A stretch of DNA of 64,000 bases from Kitasatospora herbaricolor (GTDB lineage: Bacteria; Actinomycetota; Actinomycetes; Streptomycetales; Streptomycetaceae), in the NCBI RefSeq assembly GCF_030813695.1, contig NZ_JAUSVA010000002.1, positions 2,914,001 through 2,978,000 on the forward strand, given 5' to 3'. The translations under genes were made by a program, and so were the position numbers. This document shows, piece after piece, positions 1 through 7,741 of this stretch. The notes beneath the pieces were generated by a model, which did not search any database, was not told the origin of the DNA, and saw only the letters and a list, made by a program, of their open reading frames with translations. Every line of letters begins with the position of its first letter. Position 1 is the stretch's first letter.

Positions 1-110
1 ACCGCGATCCAGAACAGCGGGAACAGCAGGATCCAGGGGCCCGGTCCGTCCCACCCGTGGTCGGCGAGGGCGGTGGCGGCCGGCGTCACGCCGGCCAGCA
101 GGGTGTCCAT
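1..110 (-). CDS. Small membrane protein, N-terminal part (runs off the window)
   Basis: Only the first 36 or so residues are present. The product begins MDTLLAGVTPAATA, followed by a hydrophobic stretch WILLFPLFWIAV that looks like the start of a membrane segment. Small streptomycete proteins with this N-terminus often end in a SHOCT-type tail, but the C-terminus lies outside the window, so that is only a guess. The ATG at 110 is preceded by GAGGAG about 10 nt upstream. The leader contains a hairpin that overlaps this ribosome-binding site. A dyad related to one upstream of the neighbouring kinase lies about 108 bp upstream, so the gene is probably a target of that two-component system. Confidence 0.6.
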   Translation of the reverse strand, partial: MDTLLAGVTPAATALADHGWDGPGPWILLFPLFWIA

Positions 111-122
111 GACGGTTCATCT

Positions 123-180
123 CCTCGGCGGTGGCTCGTCCCGGGAGTGCTCCCGGGGCACTTCGAGCATTCCGCCGAGG
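123..180 (-). promoter_or_regulatory. Leader hairpin overlapping the ribosome-binding site
   Basis: Perfect 9-bp arms CCTCGGCGG (123-131 on the plus strand) and CCGCCGAGG (172-180) flank a second small hairpin (CCCGGGAG/CTCCCGGG, 140-157). In the minus-strand mRNA the 3' arm covers the GAGG of the GAGGAG ribosome-binding site of the gene starting at 110. This could reduce its translation. The structure is read from the sequence; a regulatory role is inferred. Confidence 0.4.
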
Positions 181-217
181 GGGGTCGCGGCGCGTCGTAC
201 GGGCAGCGGCTTCGCCG

Positions 218-235
218 GTACTGCGTGCGGAGTAC
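218..235. promoter_or_regulatory. Candidate response-regulator operator, copy 1
   Basis: GTACTGCGTGCGGAGTAC, whose reverse complement fits GTACTCC-N4-GCAGTAC. The same pattern recurs at 2249-2266 upstream of the histidine kinase. This copy lies about 108 bp upstream of the small membrane protein gene on the minus strand. It probably binds the NarL-type regulator encoded at 322-990. Confidence 0.5.
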
Positions 236-321
236 CCGGCGGGCCGGCGGGTACCTCGGGGCGGCGTGTCGGTGGGTGGGGCCCGGCGGCCCCGGCGGCC
301 CAGCCGGTCGGCCCCAGCGGG

Positions 322-990
322 TCAGCCCAGCCAGCCGGGCCGGACCAGCCCGGACTCGTACGCCAGGACGACGAGTTGGGCCCGGTCGCGGGCGGCCAGC
401 TTCACCATCGCCCGGCTGACGTGGGTCTTGGCGGTGAGCGGGCTGACCACCAGGCGCCGCGCGATGTCCTCGTTGGACAGGCCGAGGCCTACCAGGGCCA
501 GCACCTCGCGCTCGCGGTCGGTGAGCACCGAGAGGTCCGGCCCGGAGCCGTCGGGCGCCTTGGAGCGGGCGGCGAACTCGCCGATCAGGCGACGGGTCAC
601 ACCGGGCGAGAGCAGCGCGTCGCCGGCGGCCGCGACCCGGACGGCACGCAGCAGGTCGGCCGGCTCGGTGTCCTTGACCAGGAACCCGGCGGCGCCGGCA
701 CGCAGCGCCTCGAAGACGTACTCGTCCAGTTCGAAGGTGGTCAGGACGACCACCCGGACGGCCGCCAGCTCCGGCTCGCCGGCGATCCGGCGGGTGGCCT
801 GCAGGCCGTCCAGCCGCGGCATCCGGACGTCCATCAGGACGACGTCGGGGATGAGTTCGCGGGCGAGCCGGACGGCCTCCTCGCCGTCGCCGGCCTCCCC
901 CACCACCTCCAGGTCCGACTGGGCCTCCAGCAGGGCCCGGAAACCCGCCCTGACCAGCACCTGGTCGTCGGCCAGCAGGACCCGGATCAC
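322..990 (-). CDS. NarL/LuxR-type two-component response regulator
   Basis: This 222-aa protein has an N-terminal receiver domain and a C-terminal LuxR-type helix-turn-helix. The acidic pair is D8-D9, the phospho-acceptor Asp is about residue 54 in VLMDVRMP, and the conserved Lys lies in GFLVKD. The DNA-binding domain shows LTDREREVLALVGLGLSNEDIA and then a recognition helix around TAKTHVS. The GTG start at 990 overlaps the kinase TGA (GTGA), which shows translational coupling and identifies the partner kinase. Two copies of a GTACTCC-N4-GCAGTAC dyad flank the pair and are plausible binding sites. The signal sensed cannot be read from the sequence. Confidence 0.93.
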   Translation of the reverse strand: MIRVLLADDQVLVRAGFRALLEAQSDLEVVGEAGDGEEAVRLARELIPDVVLMDVRMPRLDGLQATRRIAGEPELAAVRVVVLTTFELDEYVFEALRAGAAGFLVKDTEPADLLRAVRVAAAGDALLSPGVTRRLIGEFAARSKAPDGSGPDLSVLTDREREVLALVGLGLSNEDIARRLVVSPLTAKTHVSRAMVKLAARDRAQLVVLAYESGLVRPGWLG

Positions 991-2189
991 GTCGCCCCCT
1001 TCGTCGTCACCAGCACCGCCCGGACCCGGAAGCCGCCGCCCGGCCGCGGGCCCGCCTCCAGCGTGCCGCCGAACGCGGCCACCCGCTCGCGCATCCCGAC
1101 CAGTCCGCTGCCGGAGCCGCCCGGGTAGGCCTGTCCGGCCGGGCCCGGGTCCTCCACCTGGACGGCGAGGGCCTCGGCACTCTCCCAGTCCAGCAGGACG
1201 TCGGCGGCGCGCGCGGCCGAATGCCGGATCACGTTGGTCAGCGCCTCCTGGACGATCCGGAAGGCCGTCAGGTCGGCCCCGGCGGCCAGCGGCCGGGGCC
1301 GGCCGGCGACCCGCACCGTCACCGTCAGCCCGGCCCGGCCGGCCTGCTCGACCAGCTCGTCCAGCCTGGCCAGGCCGGGGGCCGGCCCGCGCGGGGCGGC
1401 GGTGTCCGGCGAGCGGAGCGTGCCGAGCACCTGGCGCACCTCGCCGAGCGCCTCCTTGCTGGCGCTCTTGATCGTGGTCAGCGCCGTCCGGGCCTGTTCG
1501 GGCCGGGTGTCCAGCAGCTCCAGGGCGACCCCGGCCTGCAGGTGGATCAGCGAGATGCTGTGCGCCAGGATGTCGTGCAGCTCGCGGGCCATCCGCAGCC
1601 GCTCCTCGTCCGCCCGGCGGCGCTCGGCCTGCGCCTCGAAGGCCCGCCGGGCGTCCATCCGCTCCCGCCGGAAGCGCAGGATCTCGGCGACCGCGACCAC
1701 CAGCAGCACCCAGGCCAGCGCGCCGGCCTCCTGCCACCACAGGATCCGCGGCGCCGGCGCGCGCGACCAGTCGGCGGGCAGGACGAAGGTGACCAGGGCG
1801 TGCGCCAGGTAGCAGACGCCCAGGCCGGTCCAGGCCGCCCGGCGGTGGCCCGTCTGCACGGCCACGCAGACGGCGACGACCAGGCTGACGAACACCGGCC
1901 CGTACGGGTAGCCGGCGACCAGGTACGCGACGGTCACCGCCGAGACGCCGGCCACCACCGCGACCGGCCGGCGGCGGCGCAGCACCAGCAGGGCCGGGCC
2001 GAGCAGGAGCAGCAGGTAGCCGAAGGCGTCCAGACCGGCCCGGCTGCCGGCCTGATGGCGGGCGGCCGCCGTGGTGCCGGCCACCTGGATCACCGCGATC
2101 ACCAGCGCCGAGGCCACCGGCCAGCCGGCCTTGGCGGCGCGCACCCACGGGGGGCGCCAGGGCCCGCCGTCCTGAGGATCTGATGCCAT
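987..2189 (-). CDS. Sensor histidine kinase (HisKA_3 type)
   Basis: This 400-aa membrane kinase has about five hydrophobic segments in residues 20-170 and no large extracellular domain. A short linker leads to the dimerisation/phosphoacceptor motif ARELHDILAH (His about 205), followed by an HATPase_c domain with the N-box AFRIVQEALTNVIRH and G-box GSGLVGMRERV. It is the upstream partner in a two-gene operon with the response regulator, with a 4-bp overlap. The ATG at 2189 has no clear ribosome-binding site, but a TAGCCT -10-like box lies only 7 nt upstream, so the transcript may be leaderless. The dyad at 2249-2266 sits about 60 bp upstream of the start. Confidence 0.93.
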   Translation of the reverse strand: MASDPQDGGPWRPPWVRAAKAGWPVASALVIAVIQVAGTTAAARHQAGSRAGLDAFGYLLLLLGPALLVLRRRRPVAVVAGVSAVTVAYLVAGYPYGPVFVSLVVAVCVAVQTGHRRAAWTGLGVCYLAHALVTFVLPADWSRAPAPRILWWQEAGALAWVLLVVAVAEILRFRRERMDARRAFEAQAERRRADEERLRMARELHDILAHSISLIHLQAGVALELLDTRPEQARTALTTIKSASKEALGEVRQVLGTLRSPDTAAPRGPAPGLARLDELVEQAGRAGLTVTVRVAGRPRPLAAGADLTAFRIVQEALTNVIRHSAARAADVLLDWESAEALAVQVEDPGPAGQAYPGGSGSGLVGMRERVAAFGGTLEAGPRPGGGFRVRAVLVTTKGAT

Positions 2190-2248
2190 GCCCGGAAGGC
2201 TAGACCGGCCTGGCGGCGGCGCGCGTCACCCCGCCGGGGCGGTCCGGC

Positions 2249-2266
2249 GTACTCCCTGCGCAGTAC
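2249..2266. promoter_or_regulatory. Candidate response-regulator operator, copy 2
   Basis: GTACTCCCTGCGCAGTAC, matching GTACTCC-N4-GCAGTAC at the other end of the two-component locus (218-235). It lies upstream of the kinase -10-like box (2197-2202), a position suited to autoactivation. A 13-bp direct repeat GTACGGCGCCGGT follows at 2263-2275 and 2289-2301. Confidence 0.5.
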
Positions 2267-2332
2267 GGCGCCGGTACGCGGCCGGAAGGTACGGCGCCGG
2301 TGCCCGGTCCGAGCGGTGCGGGCCCGCCCCGC

Positions 2333-3061
2333 TCAGACCGGGCCGCCGACGGCGACGGCCGACGGGGCGGGCACCGGGAGGGCCGACGGGGCGGGCGCCG
2401 CCCCCGCCACCGCGGCGCTCCGCGCCAGCCGGTCGGCGAGCCGGGCGGCCAGGTCACGGTGGTGGGCGCAGCGCCGGGGCAGCGCCAGTCCGGGGATGAG
2501 CACCTCCCACATCTCCTGGAGCCGCGCGGGGAGGTGGCCGGGCGACTCCAGCACCCGGGCCACCGTCTGCACACCGGTGAAGGCGCTGAGCACGAAGCGC
2601 GCGCAGGCGTCCGGGTCGACGGCCGGGCGCACGTCCAGCTCCCGCACGCCCCGTCGCAGCTGCTCCGCGAGGACGCCGGTCCATTCCTCGTACGGTCCGT
2701 CGACCGGATTCCGCAGGGTTCCCCCCTCCAGGGTGAGCCGGACCCCGGCGCGGGCCACCGGGTCGGTGAGCACCTGCTCGGCCAGCAGGAACGGCGTCCG
2801 GAGCACCGTTTCGAGCCCGGGGAGACCGCGGGCGAGGAGCCTTTCCGCGGCATTCGCCGACAACTGGTGCTGGCGGGCGATCACGGCCCGGGCCAGGGCC
2901 TCCTTGGAGGCGAAGTGGAAGTAGAGGGCGCCCTTGGTGATCCCGCCCCGGGCGACGATGTCGCTGAGGCTGGTGGAGCCGAACCCCTGGCGGTCGAACA
3001 TCTGCGCCGCGGCCTCGACGATCGTGGTCCGCGTCTGCTCGGCACGCAGCTGCTTCGCCAT
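2333..3061 (-). CDS. TetR-family regulator, ArpA/ScbR-like (gamma-butyrolactone receptor type)
   Basis: This 242-aa protein starts MAKQLRAEQTRTTIVEAAAQMF and continues with the TetR helix-turn-helix GFGSTSLSDIVARGGITKGALYFHFASKEALA. That spacing and sequence are typical of the ArpA/ScbR family, whose members control antibiotic production and bind gamma-butyrolactones. The ligand domain follows and ends in an Ala/Pro-rich tail. No gamma-butyrolactone synthase (AfsA type) or biosynthetic cluster lies next to it here, so it may be a stand-alone pseudo-receptor. The ATG at 3061 was chosen because homologues start here; an in-frame extension to 3196 has no family support. It is divergent from the sugar-binding lipoprotein gene. 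Confidence 0.85.
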   Translation of the reverse strand: MAKQLRAEQTRTTIVEAAAQMFDRQGFGSTSLSDIVARGGITKGALYFHFASKEALARAVIARQHQLSANAAERLLARGLPGLETVLRTPFLLAEQVLTDPVARAGVRLTLEGGTLRNPVDGPYEEWTGVLAEQLRRGVRELDVRPAVDPDACARFVLSAFTGVQTVARVLESPGHLPARLQEMWEVLIPGLALPRRCAHHRDLAARLADRLARSAAVAGAAPAPSALPVPAPSAVAVGGPV

Positions 3062-3421
3062 GGCTGGCTCCTCCGGGGGCTCGACAGGGGCTGAACGTCG
3101 GGCGCGCCCAGAAAACGGGTCGACCGGTACGGTCGGCGGTCCGGGGCAAAATGTTAACGCATCATCCCTATCCGCAATCCCGGCCCTCCGGCGCATTCGG
3201 GGCCCGTCGGCAATGTCATGTGCCCTACAGAATCGGCCCGCTGAGCCCTTGTCAGCGACCCCCGCCCGCCGTTTGACCGGTGACCATCAATCTTTTAAGA
3301 AGGTAACGAATTAGGCACTTGTCCAGCGTCAACGGTTTAGTTATTGACGACAAGCACCGAGGGGCGTTTGACTCCGTGCTCGGCCGCAACGATGCGGCGC
3401 AGTCAGGAGGCACCACCCCGC
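3062..3421. promoter_or_regulatory. Divergent intergenic region with a plus-strand promoter
   Basis: This 360-bp gap is less G+C-rich than its surroundings. On the plus strand TTGACC (3273-3278) and TAAGAA (3296-3301) are spaced 17 bp, a good housekeeping-type promoter for the lipoprotein gene. AGGAGG at 3405-3410 is its ribosome-binding site. I could not identify a convincing ArpA-type binding palindrome by eye. Confidence 0.5.
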
Positions 3422-4513
3422 ATGAATGTTGTGACGCGACGCACGATCAGTGGCACAGCCGCGCTCTCACTCGCGCTCCTGGGCCTGACCGCCTGCGGTC
3501 AGGACGACGCGGGCAAGAGCTCGGGCGGCGTCGGCGCCACCACCGTCGGCCTGCTGCTGCCCGAGAAGTCCTCCTCGACCCGGTACGAAGCCTTCGACAA
3601 GCCGCTGATCGAGGCCTCCGTCGCGTCCCTCTGCACCAAGTGCACCATCGACTACGCCAACGCGGACGGCAACGAGGAGACCCAGAAGCAGCAGTTCGAC
3701 GCGCTGCTGGCCAAGGGCATCAAGGTCATCCTGCTCGACCCGGTCAACGCCAAGAACACCGCGCCCTGGGTCCAGGCCGCCGCGGCCAAGGGCGCCAAGG
3801 TGATCGCGTACGACCGCCTGGCCGCCGGCAACGTCGCCGCGTACGTCTCCTTCGACAACGCCCGCACCGGTGAACTCCAGGGCAACGCACTGCTGGAGGC
3901 GCTCGGCCCGAAGGCCGCCGAGGCCGACATCGTCATGATCAACGGCGCCGAGTCCGACCCCAACGCCGCCAGCTTCAAGACCGGCGCGCACAAGTCGCTG
4001 GACGGCAAGGTCAAGCGGATCTCGTACGAGCAGTCCGGCGAGTGGAAGCCGGAGGTGGCCGCCCAGAAGATGACCGACGCGATCCGCCAGGTCGGCAAGG
4101 ACAACATCGACGCGGTCTACGTCGCCAACGACGGGATGGCCGCCTCGGTCATCGAGACCCTCAAGGGCGCCGGCCTCAAGAACGTCCCGGTCGGCGGCCA
4201 GGACGCCTCGCTCGACGCCGTCCGCCGGGTCCTCTCCGGCGAGCAGGCCTACACGATCTACAAGCCGTACAAGCCGGAGACCGACGCGGCCGCGACCATC
4301 GCCGTCCACCTCTTGAAGGGTCTGGACGTCACCTCCATCGCGAGCGCGATCACCGAGAGCGGCGGCTCCCACGTGCCGTCGATGCTCCTCACCCCGATCG
4401 TGGTGACCAAGGCCAAGGTCGCCGTCACGGTGATCGCCGGCGGGCTCTACACGGCGGCCGAGGTCTGCGCCGCGCCGTACGCGGACGCCTGCGCGGCCGC
4501 CGGCATCAAGTAG
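3422..4513 (+). CDS. Sugar ABC transporter substrate-binding lipoprotein (XylF/ribose-binding type)
   Basis: This 363-aa exported lipoprotein has the signal sequence MNVVTRRTISGTAALSLALLG and lipobox LTAC (Cys about 25). A periplasmic-binding-protein type 1 fold follows, with typical segments VGLLLPEKSSSTRYEAFDKPLIEA, ILLDPVNAKN, VIAYDRLA and VYVANDGMAAS. It most resembles D-xylose-binding XylF proteins. AGGAGG stands 11 nt before the ATG. No ABC ATPase or permease gene follows. The next gene is a convergent ROK-family regulator, so this binding protein must work with transport components encoded elsewhere, or the operon has been cut down. Confidence 0.88.
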   Translation: MNVVTRRTISGTAALSLALLGLTACGQDDAGKSSGGVGATTVGLLLPEKSSSTRYEAFDKPLIEASVASLCTKCTIDYANADGNEETQKQQFDALLAKGIKVILLDPVNAKNTAPWVQAAAAKGAKVIAYDRLAAGNVAAYVSFDNARTGELQGNALLEALGPKAAEADIVMINGAESDPNAASFKTGAHKSLDGKVKRISYEQSGEWKPEVAAQKMTDAIRQVGKDNIDAVYVANDGMAASVIETLKGAGLKNVPVGGQDASLDAVRRVLSGEQAYTIYKPYKPETDAAATIAVHLLKGLDVTSIASAITESGGSHVPSMLLTPIVVTKAKVAVTVIAGGLYTAAEVCAAPYADACAAAGIK

Positions 4514-4641
4514 CACCGACCGGCCACGGCGACGGCGGGCGGGGGCCGACCCCGGTCGCCGCCGCCGGGTGGCCCGCCCGCAGTCGCGGCCGGTGCAGGG
4601 ACGCGCCGGCCGCGGCCGCCGGCGGGCCACCGCCCCGGCGG

Positions 4642-6246
4642 TCAGGCCCGGGCCACCGCCGCCGACCGGCGGTCGAAGACCTCCGGCCGGGCGGTGCGCA
4701 GGGCTGTGGACAGCGCGCCGATCAGCACCGCCTCGTCCCCCAGCAGGCTCGGCGCCAGCCGCGGCCGCAACGGGGTGAGCGCGTGCAGCGCCTCCTCGAC
4801 CCGGTCCAGCAGCAGATCGGAGCTCTGGCCCATCCCCCCGCCGAGCACCACCAGGTCGGGATCGATCACCGAGGACACCACGGCCACGGCGTAGGCGAGT
4901 TGCTCCGCCTGCCGCTGCACCGCGGCGAGCGCGGCCGGATCGCCGGCCCGGGCCGCGTCGAAGACCTGTTTGGCGGTGCTCGCCCCGCGCACGCCGAACT
5001 CCTTCGCGCTGCGGACCACGGACTCCGCCGAGGCCGCCGACTCCAGCATCCCGGGCCGCTGGTCGTGGTCCCCGCCCTGCTGGTCCGTAGTCTGCTGGTC
5101 CGTGCTCTGCTGGTCCCCGCCCCCTTGGTCCCCGTCCCGGCCCGCACCCGCCCCGGCCGGCCGGCCGCCCGGCAGCGGCAGGAACCCGATCTCGCCGGCC
5201 GCCCCGTGCGCGCCGCGCTGCAGCTTGCCGCCGGAGACCACACCCATGCCGATGCCGGTGCCTAGCAGCAGATAGACGAAGTGCCGGCTCCCGGCGCCCG
5301 CGCCGCGCGCGTACTCCCCCAGCGCCGCCAGGTTGGCGTCGTTGTGCACGCTGATGGTGGTGTCCAGCCCCGCCCTGATCCGGTCGAACAGGCCCCGGCG
5401 GCCCCAGCCCGGCAGCTGCGCCGCGTACCGGACCCGCTGCTCCGTCTCGTCCCAGACCCCCGGGGTACCGATGGCCGCGTGCACCACGGCGCCCGGTCCG
5501 ATCCCGGCCTCCCCGATCGCGGCCCGGGACTCCGCGATCACCGCGTCGGCCACCGCGCCGGCACTGCGGCCGAGGTTCGGGACGTCCCGCCGCGCCGTGA
5601 TCTCCCCTGCCAGGTCGGCCACCGCGACCCGCAGCCGGCCCCGGCCGATGTCCACGCCGAGCACGTACCCCGCGGTCGGGTCCGGCTCGTACAGGACGGC
5701 GACCCGGCCCCGGCCGGGAGCCAGCAGCCCGGCCTCGCGGGCCAGTCCGGCCTGCTCCAGGGTCGCCAGCGCAGCCGACACGGTGGGCTTGGAAAGGCCG
5801 GTGTCCCGGGCGAGTTGGGCGCGGGAGGCGGCGCCGGTGGTCCGCAGCCGCTCCAGCAGCATCCACTCGTTGTTGCTGCGCAGCCGCTGCCTGCTCCAGG
5901 GCTGCTCCGCGCCGGACCCGGGCGCCGGGTCGGGCCCGCCCAGGTCGAGGCCGCCCTGCTCCCGGCCGGCCCGGTCGCGGCCCTCGCGCTCCGGGCCGTC
6001 CTGCTCGCGGCCGTCCCGCCCGGGGCCGCCGTGACCGTCCTCGTCCGCCCCGGACCCGAGGGCCTCCCCCGCGTCCGGGGCCGGGCGGGACCCCGTGGCG
6101 GATCCCGTCCGGGCTCCCCGGCCGGACCCCTTCGCGGAGGGGTGGCCTGATGCCCCGTCGGCCACGGGCTGCCCGCCCGGGCCGGGGGCCCGGTCGGAAC
6201 GCTGGTCGGAGCCCGGGCCGGGTCTCGCGGCCGGGTGGGAGCTCAT
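4642..6246 (-). CDS. ROK-family transcriptional regulator with low-complexity N-terminus and insert
   Basis: This 534-aa protein is long for a ROK regulator (about 400). Residues 1-110 are a Gly/Asp/Arg-rich low-complexity extension. A MarR-like winged helix follows (NNEWMLLERLRTTGAASRAQLARDTGLSKPTVSAAL), then the ROK sugar-kinase fold (VLGVDIGRGRLRVAVADL, GTPGVWDE, VHNDANLAALGE, LGTGIGMGVVSGG). After GAAGEIGFLPL, where ROK proteins normally carry the zinc-binding CxCGxxGCxE cluster, this protein has a Gly/Asp/Gln-rich insert and no cysteines. Sugar sensing through the zinc-supported site is therefore doubtful. It is convergent with the xylose-type binding protein, a common regulator/target pairing. 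The ATG at 6246 is the first good start. Confidence 0.86.
   Translation of the reverse strand: MSSHPAARPGPGSDQRSDRAPGPGGQPVADGASGHPSAKGSGRGARTGSATGSRPAPDAGEALGSGADEDGHGGPGRDGREQDGPEREGRDRAGREQGGLDLGGPDPAPGSGAEQPWSRQRLRSNNEWMLLERLRTTGAASRAQLARDTGLSKPTVSAALATLEQAGLAREAGLLAPGRGRVAVLYEPDPTAGYVLGVDIGRGRLRVAVADLAGEITARRDVPNLGRSAGAVADAVIAESRAAIGEAGIGPGAVVHAAIGTPGVWDETEQRVRYAAQLPGWGRRGLFDRIRAGLDTTISVHNDANLAALGEYARGAGAGSRHFVYLLLGTGIGMGVVSGGKLQRGAHGAAGEIGFLPLPGGRPAGAGAGRDGDQGGGDQQSTDQQTTDQQGGDHDQRPGMLESAASAESVVRSAKEFGVRGASTAKQVFDAARAGDPAALAAVQRQAEQLAYAVAVVSSVIDPDLVVLGGGMGQSSDLLLDRVEEALHALTPLRPRLAPSLLGDEAVLIGALSTALRTARPEVFDRRSAAVARA
5077..5121. repeat. Three 15-bp tandem repeats inside the ROK gene
   Basis: Units CTGCTGGTCCGTAGT, CTGCTGGTCCGTGCT and CTGCTGGTCCCCGCC stand head to tail. 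Read on the minus strand they encode the DQQ-rich insert of the ROK protein, at the place where the zinc-binding cysteines normally lie. Confidence 0.7.
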
Positions 6247-6501
6247 GGGTCGCCTCCGCGCCTGAAGTGGTGTCGGTGATCTTCTGACTTCCTCCGCAAC
6301 TGTATGCGCCGGGGCGGTTGCGCCGACCGGTGGTCGGCAAGGTGGATGTGCCGCCCGCGTGCCGCCGGTGTGAAGCGGGCGTGCGGGCGCGCCCGGGGCG
6401 GCGAGGGGTGCGTATGCGAAGGGGCGTTCGGCGGGCGGAGGGGGGCGGAGGCACGCGGAACGGGAGGCGACGCGGACCTGGCCACCCACTCCGTCCATGA
6501 G

Positions 6502-6520
6502 TTAAGTTAGGCTTACCTAA
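6502..6520. promoter_or_regulatory. Iron box (DmdR/IdeR operator)
   Basis: TTAAGTTAGGCTTACCTAA matches the 19-bp actinobacterial iron box TTAGGTTAGGCTAACCTAA at 17 of 19 positions. It lies 18 bp upstream of the DUF2470 start codon. This indicates repression by an IdeR/DmdR-type regulator when iron is plentiful. Confidence 0.85.
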
Positions 6521-6538
6521 GTCAAGCGGAAGGCAGCC

Positions 6539-7324
6539 ATGCGCCCCACCGACGTCAGCATCCCGGCCCCCACGGACGCCGAGCGGGTCCGAAGCGCGCT
6601 CCAGGCGGCCTCCTCCCTGACCGTGACCACCCGGGCCGGCCGCCACGACCTGATCGGCCCGCACCTGCTCGGATTCGGCGGCGCGAGCGGCTTCGGCCCG
6701 GCCCCGGAGCCGGCGTTCGCCGCCCGGGGCGCCGTCCCGTACCTGCAGGCCCCCCGGGACTGCCGGCTCACCCGCGAGGCGGCCGAGGCCGACGAGGACG
6801 GCGTGCCCGTCCTGCTCGAATGGACCGACGTCGCCCCGGTCGCCGTCCGCGACCGGATCCGCTGCCAGGTACGGATCGCCGGCCGGCTCGGCCGCCCCCG
6901 CGAGGCGGCCGACGGCACCGTCAGCATGCCGCTCGACCCGACCCAGGCCCTGCTCGGCAACGGCGGGACGCACACCCCCGTCGACCTGGACGCCCTCGCC
7001 CGCACCGCCCCCGACCCGCTCGCCCCCTACGAGGCGGTCCTGCTCACCCACATGACCGACGACCACCACGACCAGGTGGCCGCCCTCTCCGGCCTGGTCG
7101 ACCCGCGGCTGCTGATCGGCGTCACCCGCGCCTGGCCGCTCGCCATGGACCAGTACGGCATCGTGCTGCGCCTGGAGACCCTGCGGACCCACCACGACGT
7201 CCGCCTCCCGTTCGAGCAGCCGCTGCTCGACCCGGACCAGGTCGGCTACCGCATCCACGCCCTGCTGCACTCGGCGAGCCGGGTCCGCACCCGCCGGCTC
7301 CGGCTGCACACCGAGCGCCGCTGA
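6539..7324 (+). CDS. DUF2470-domain protein, iron-regulated
   Basis: This 261-aa soluble protein is related to the heme-utilisation/pyridoxamine-oxidase-like split-barrel group. The C-terminal DUF2470 region holds AVLLTHMTDDHHDQVAALSGLV and DQYGIVLRLET, with the characteristic helix rich in His and Asp. The N-terminal half (about 1-150) resembles a flavin-reductase-like barrel without obvious catalytic residues. DUF2470 domains are often found in heme-oxygenase or siderophore contexts. The iron box 18 bp upstream supports a role in iron acquisition or heme handling. The exact reaction is unknown. Confidence 0.82.
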   Translation: MRPTDVSIPAPTDAERVRSALQAASSLTVTTRAGRHDLIGPHLLGFGGASGFGPAPEPAFAARGAVPYLQAPRDCRLTREAAEADEDGVPVLLEWTDVAPVAVRDRIRCQVRIAGRLGRPREAADGTVSMPLDPTQALLGNGGTHTPVDLDALARTAPDPLAPYEAVLLTHMTDDHHDQVAALSGLVDPRLLIGVTRAWPLAMDQYGIVLRLETLRTHHDVRLPFEQPLLDPDQVGYRIHALLHSASRVRTRRLRLHTERR

Positions 7325-7469
7325 CCCCGCCGGCCGCCCGGCCCGCGCCCCGGTTCACGTCCCCGGTTCACGTCCCCGTGGCCCACGGCCGGGCCCGCGT
7401 TCGCCCCGACCCCGGCCGCCGGACCGGGACAGGCTGACGGCCCCCGCCCGGTCCCGGCATGGTGACGCC

Positions 7470-7658
7470 GTGATCGGACACCGGTTCTCCCTCGTCGTCG
7501 ACTGCCCCGCCCCGGCCGAACTCGCCGGCTTCTACGAGAAGCTGCTCGCCCTCACGCGCGTGGAGGACAGCGGCGACTACGTGGCGCTCGAAAGCCCCGA
7601 CGGCCGGGAGCGGGTGGCCTTCCAGCGGGTCGGCGACGACCGCCGACCGGCGGCCTGA
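7470..7658 (+). pseudogene. VOC/glyoxalase-family fragment (N-terminal half only)
   Basis: The 62-residue product MIGHRFSLVVDCPAPAELAGFYEKLLALTRVED followed by YVALESPDGRERVAFQRV is the first half of a VOC (glyoxalase/bleomycin-resistance) domain. Full proteins are about 120 aa and continue with a second beta-alpha-beta-beta-beta unit that supplies metal ligands. Here translation stops after DRRPAA. The following 80 bp are a C+G-rich run of CCGGT-type microrepeats. This is most likely a truncated relic, possibly caused by a rearrangement in the repeat-rich stretch. Confidence 0.6.
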
Positions 7659-7741
7659 CCGGTCGGGCGGGCTCAAGCCGGTCCGGTCCGGTCCGGTTCG
7701 GCTCGGATCGATCGAGGTCCGGTCAGACCGGGTCAGACCGG

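Noticed and set aside
2333..3061. The ArpA/ScbR-like regulator as sign of an antibiotic gene cluster
   Set aside because: No butenolide synthase, SARP, polyketide or peptide synthetase gene lies in this window; fabD and fabH belong to primary metabolism.
3467..7309. A very long minus-strand open reading frame (over 1200 codons) across the lipoprotein, ROK and DUF2470 genes
   Set aside because: It is an artefact of high G+C content. It runs antisense or out of frame to three well-supported genes and has Arg/Gly/Pro-rich, domain-free sequence.
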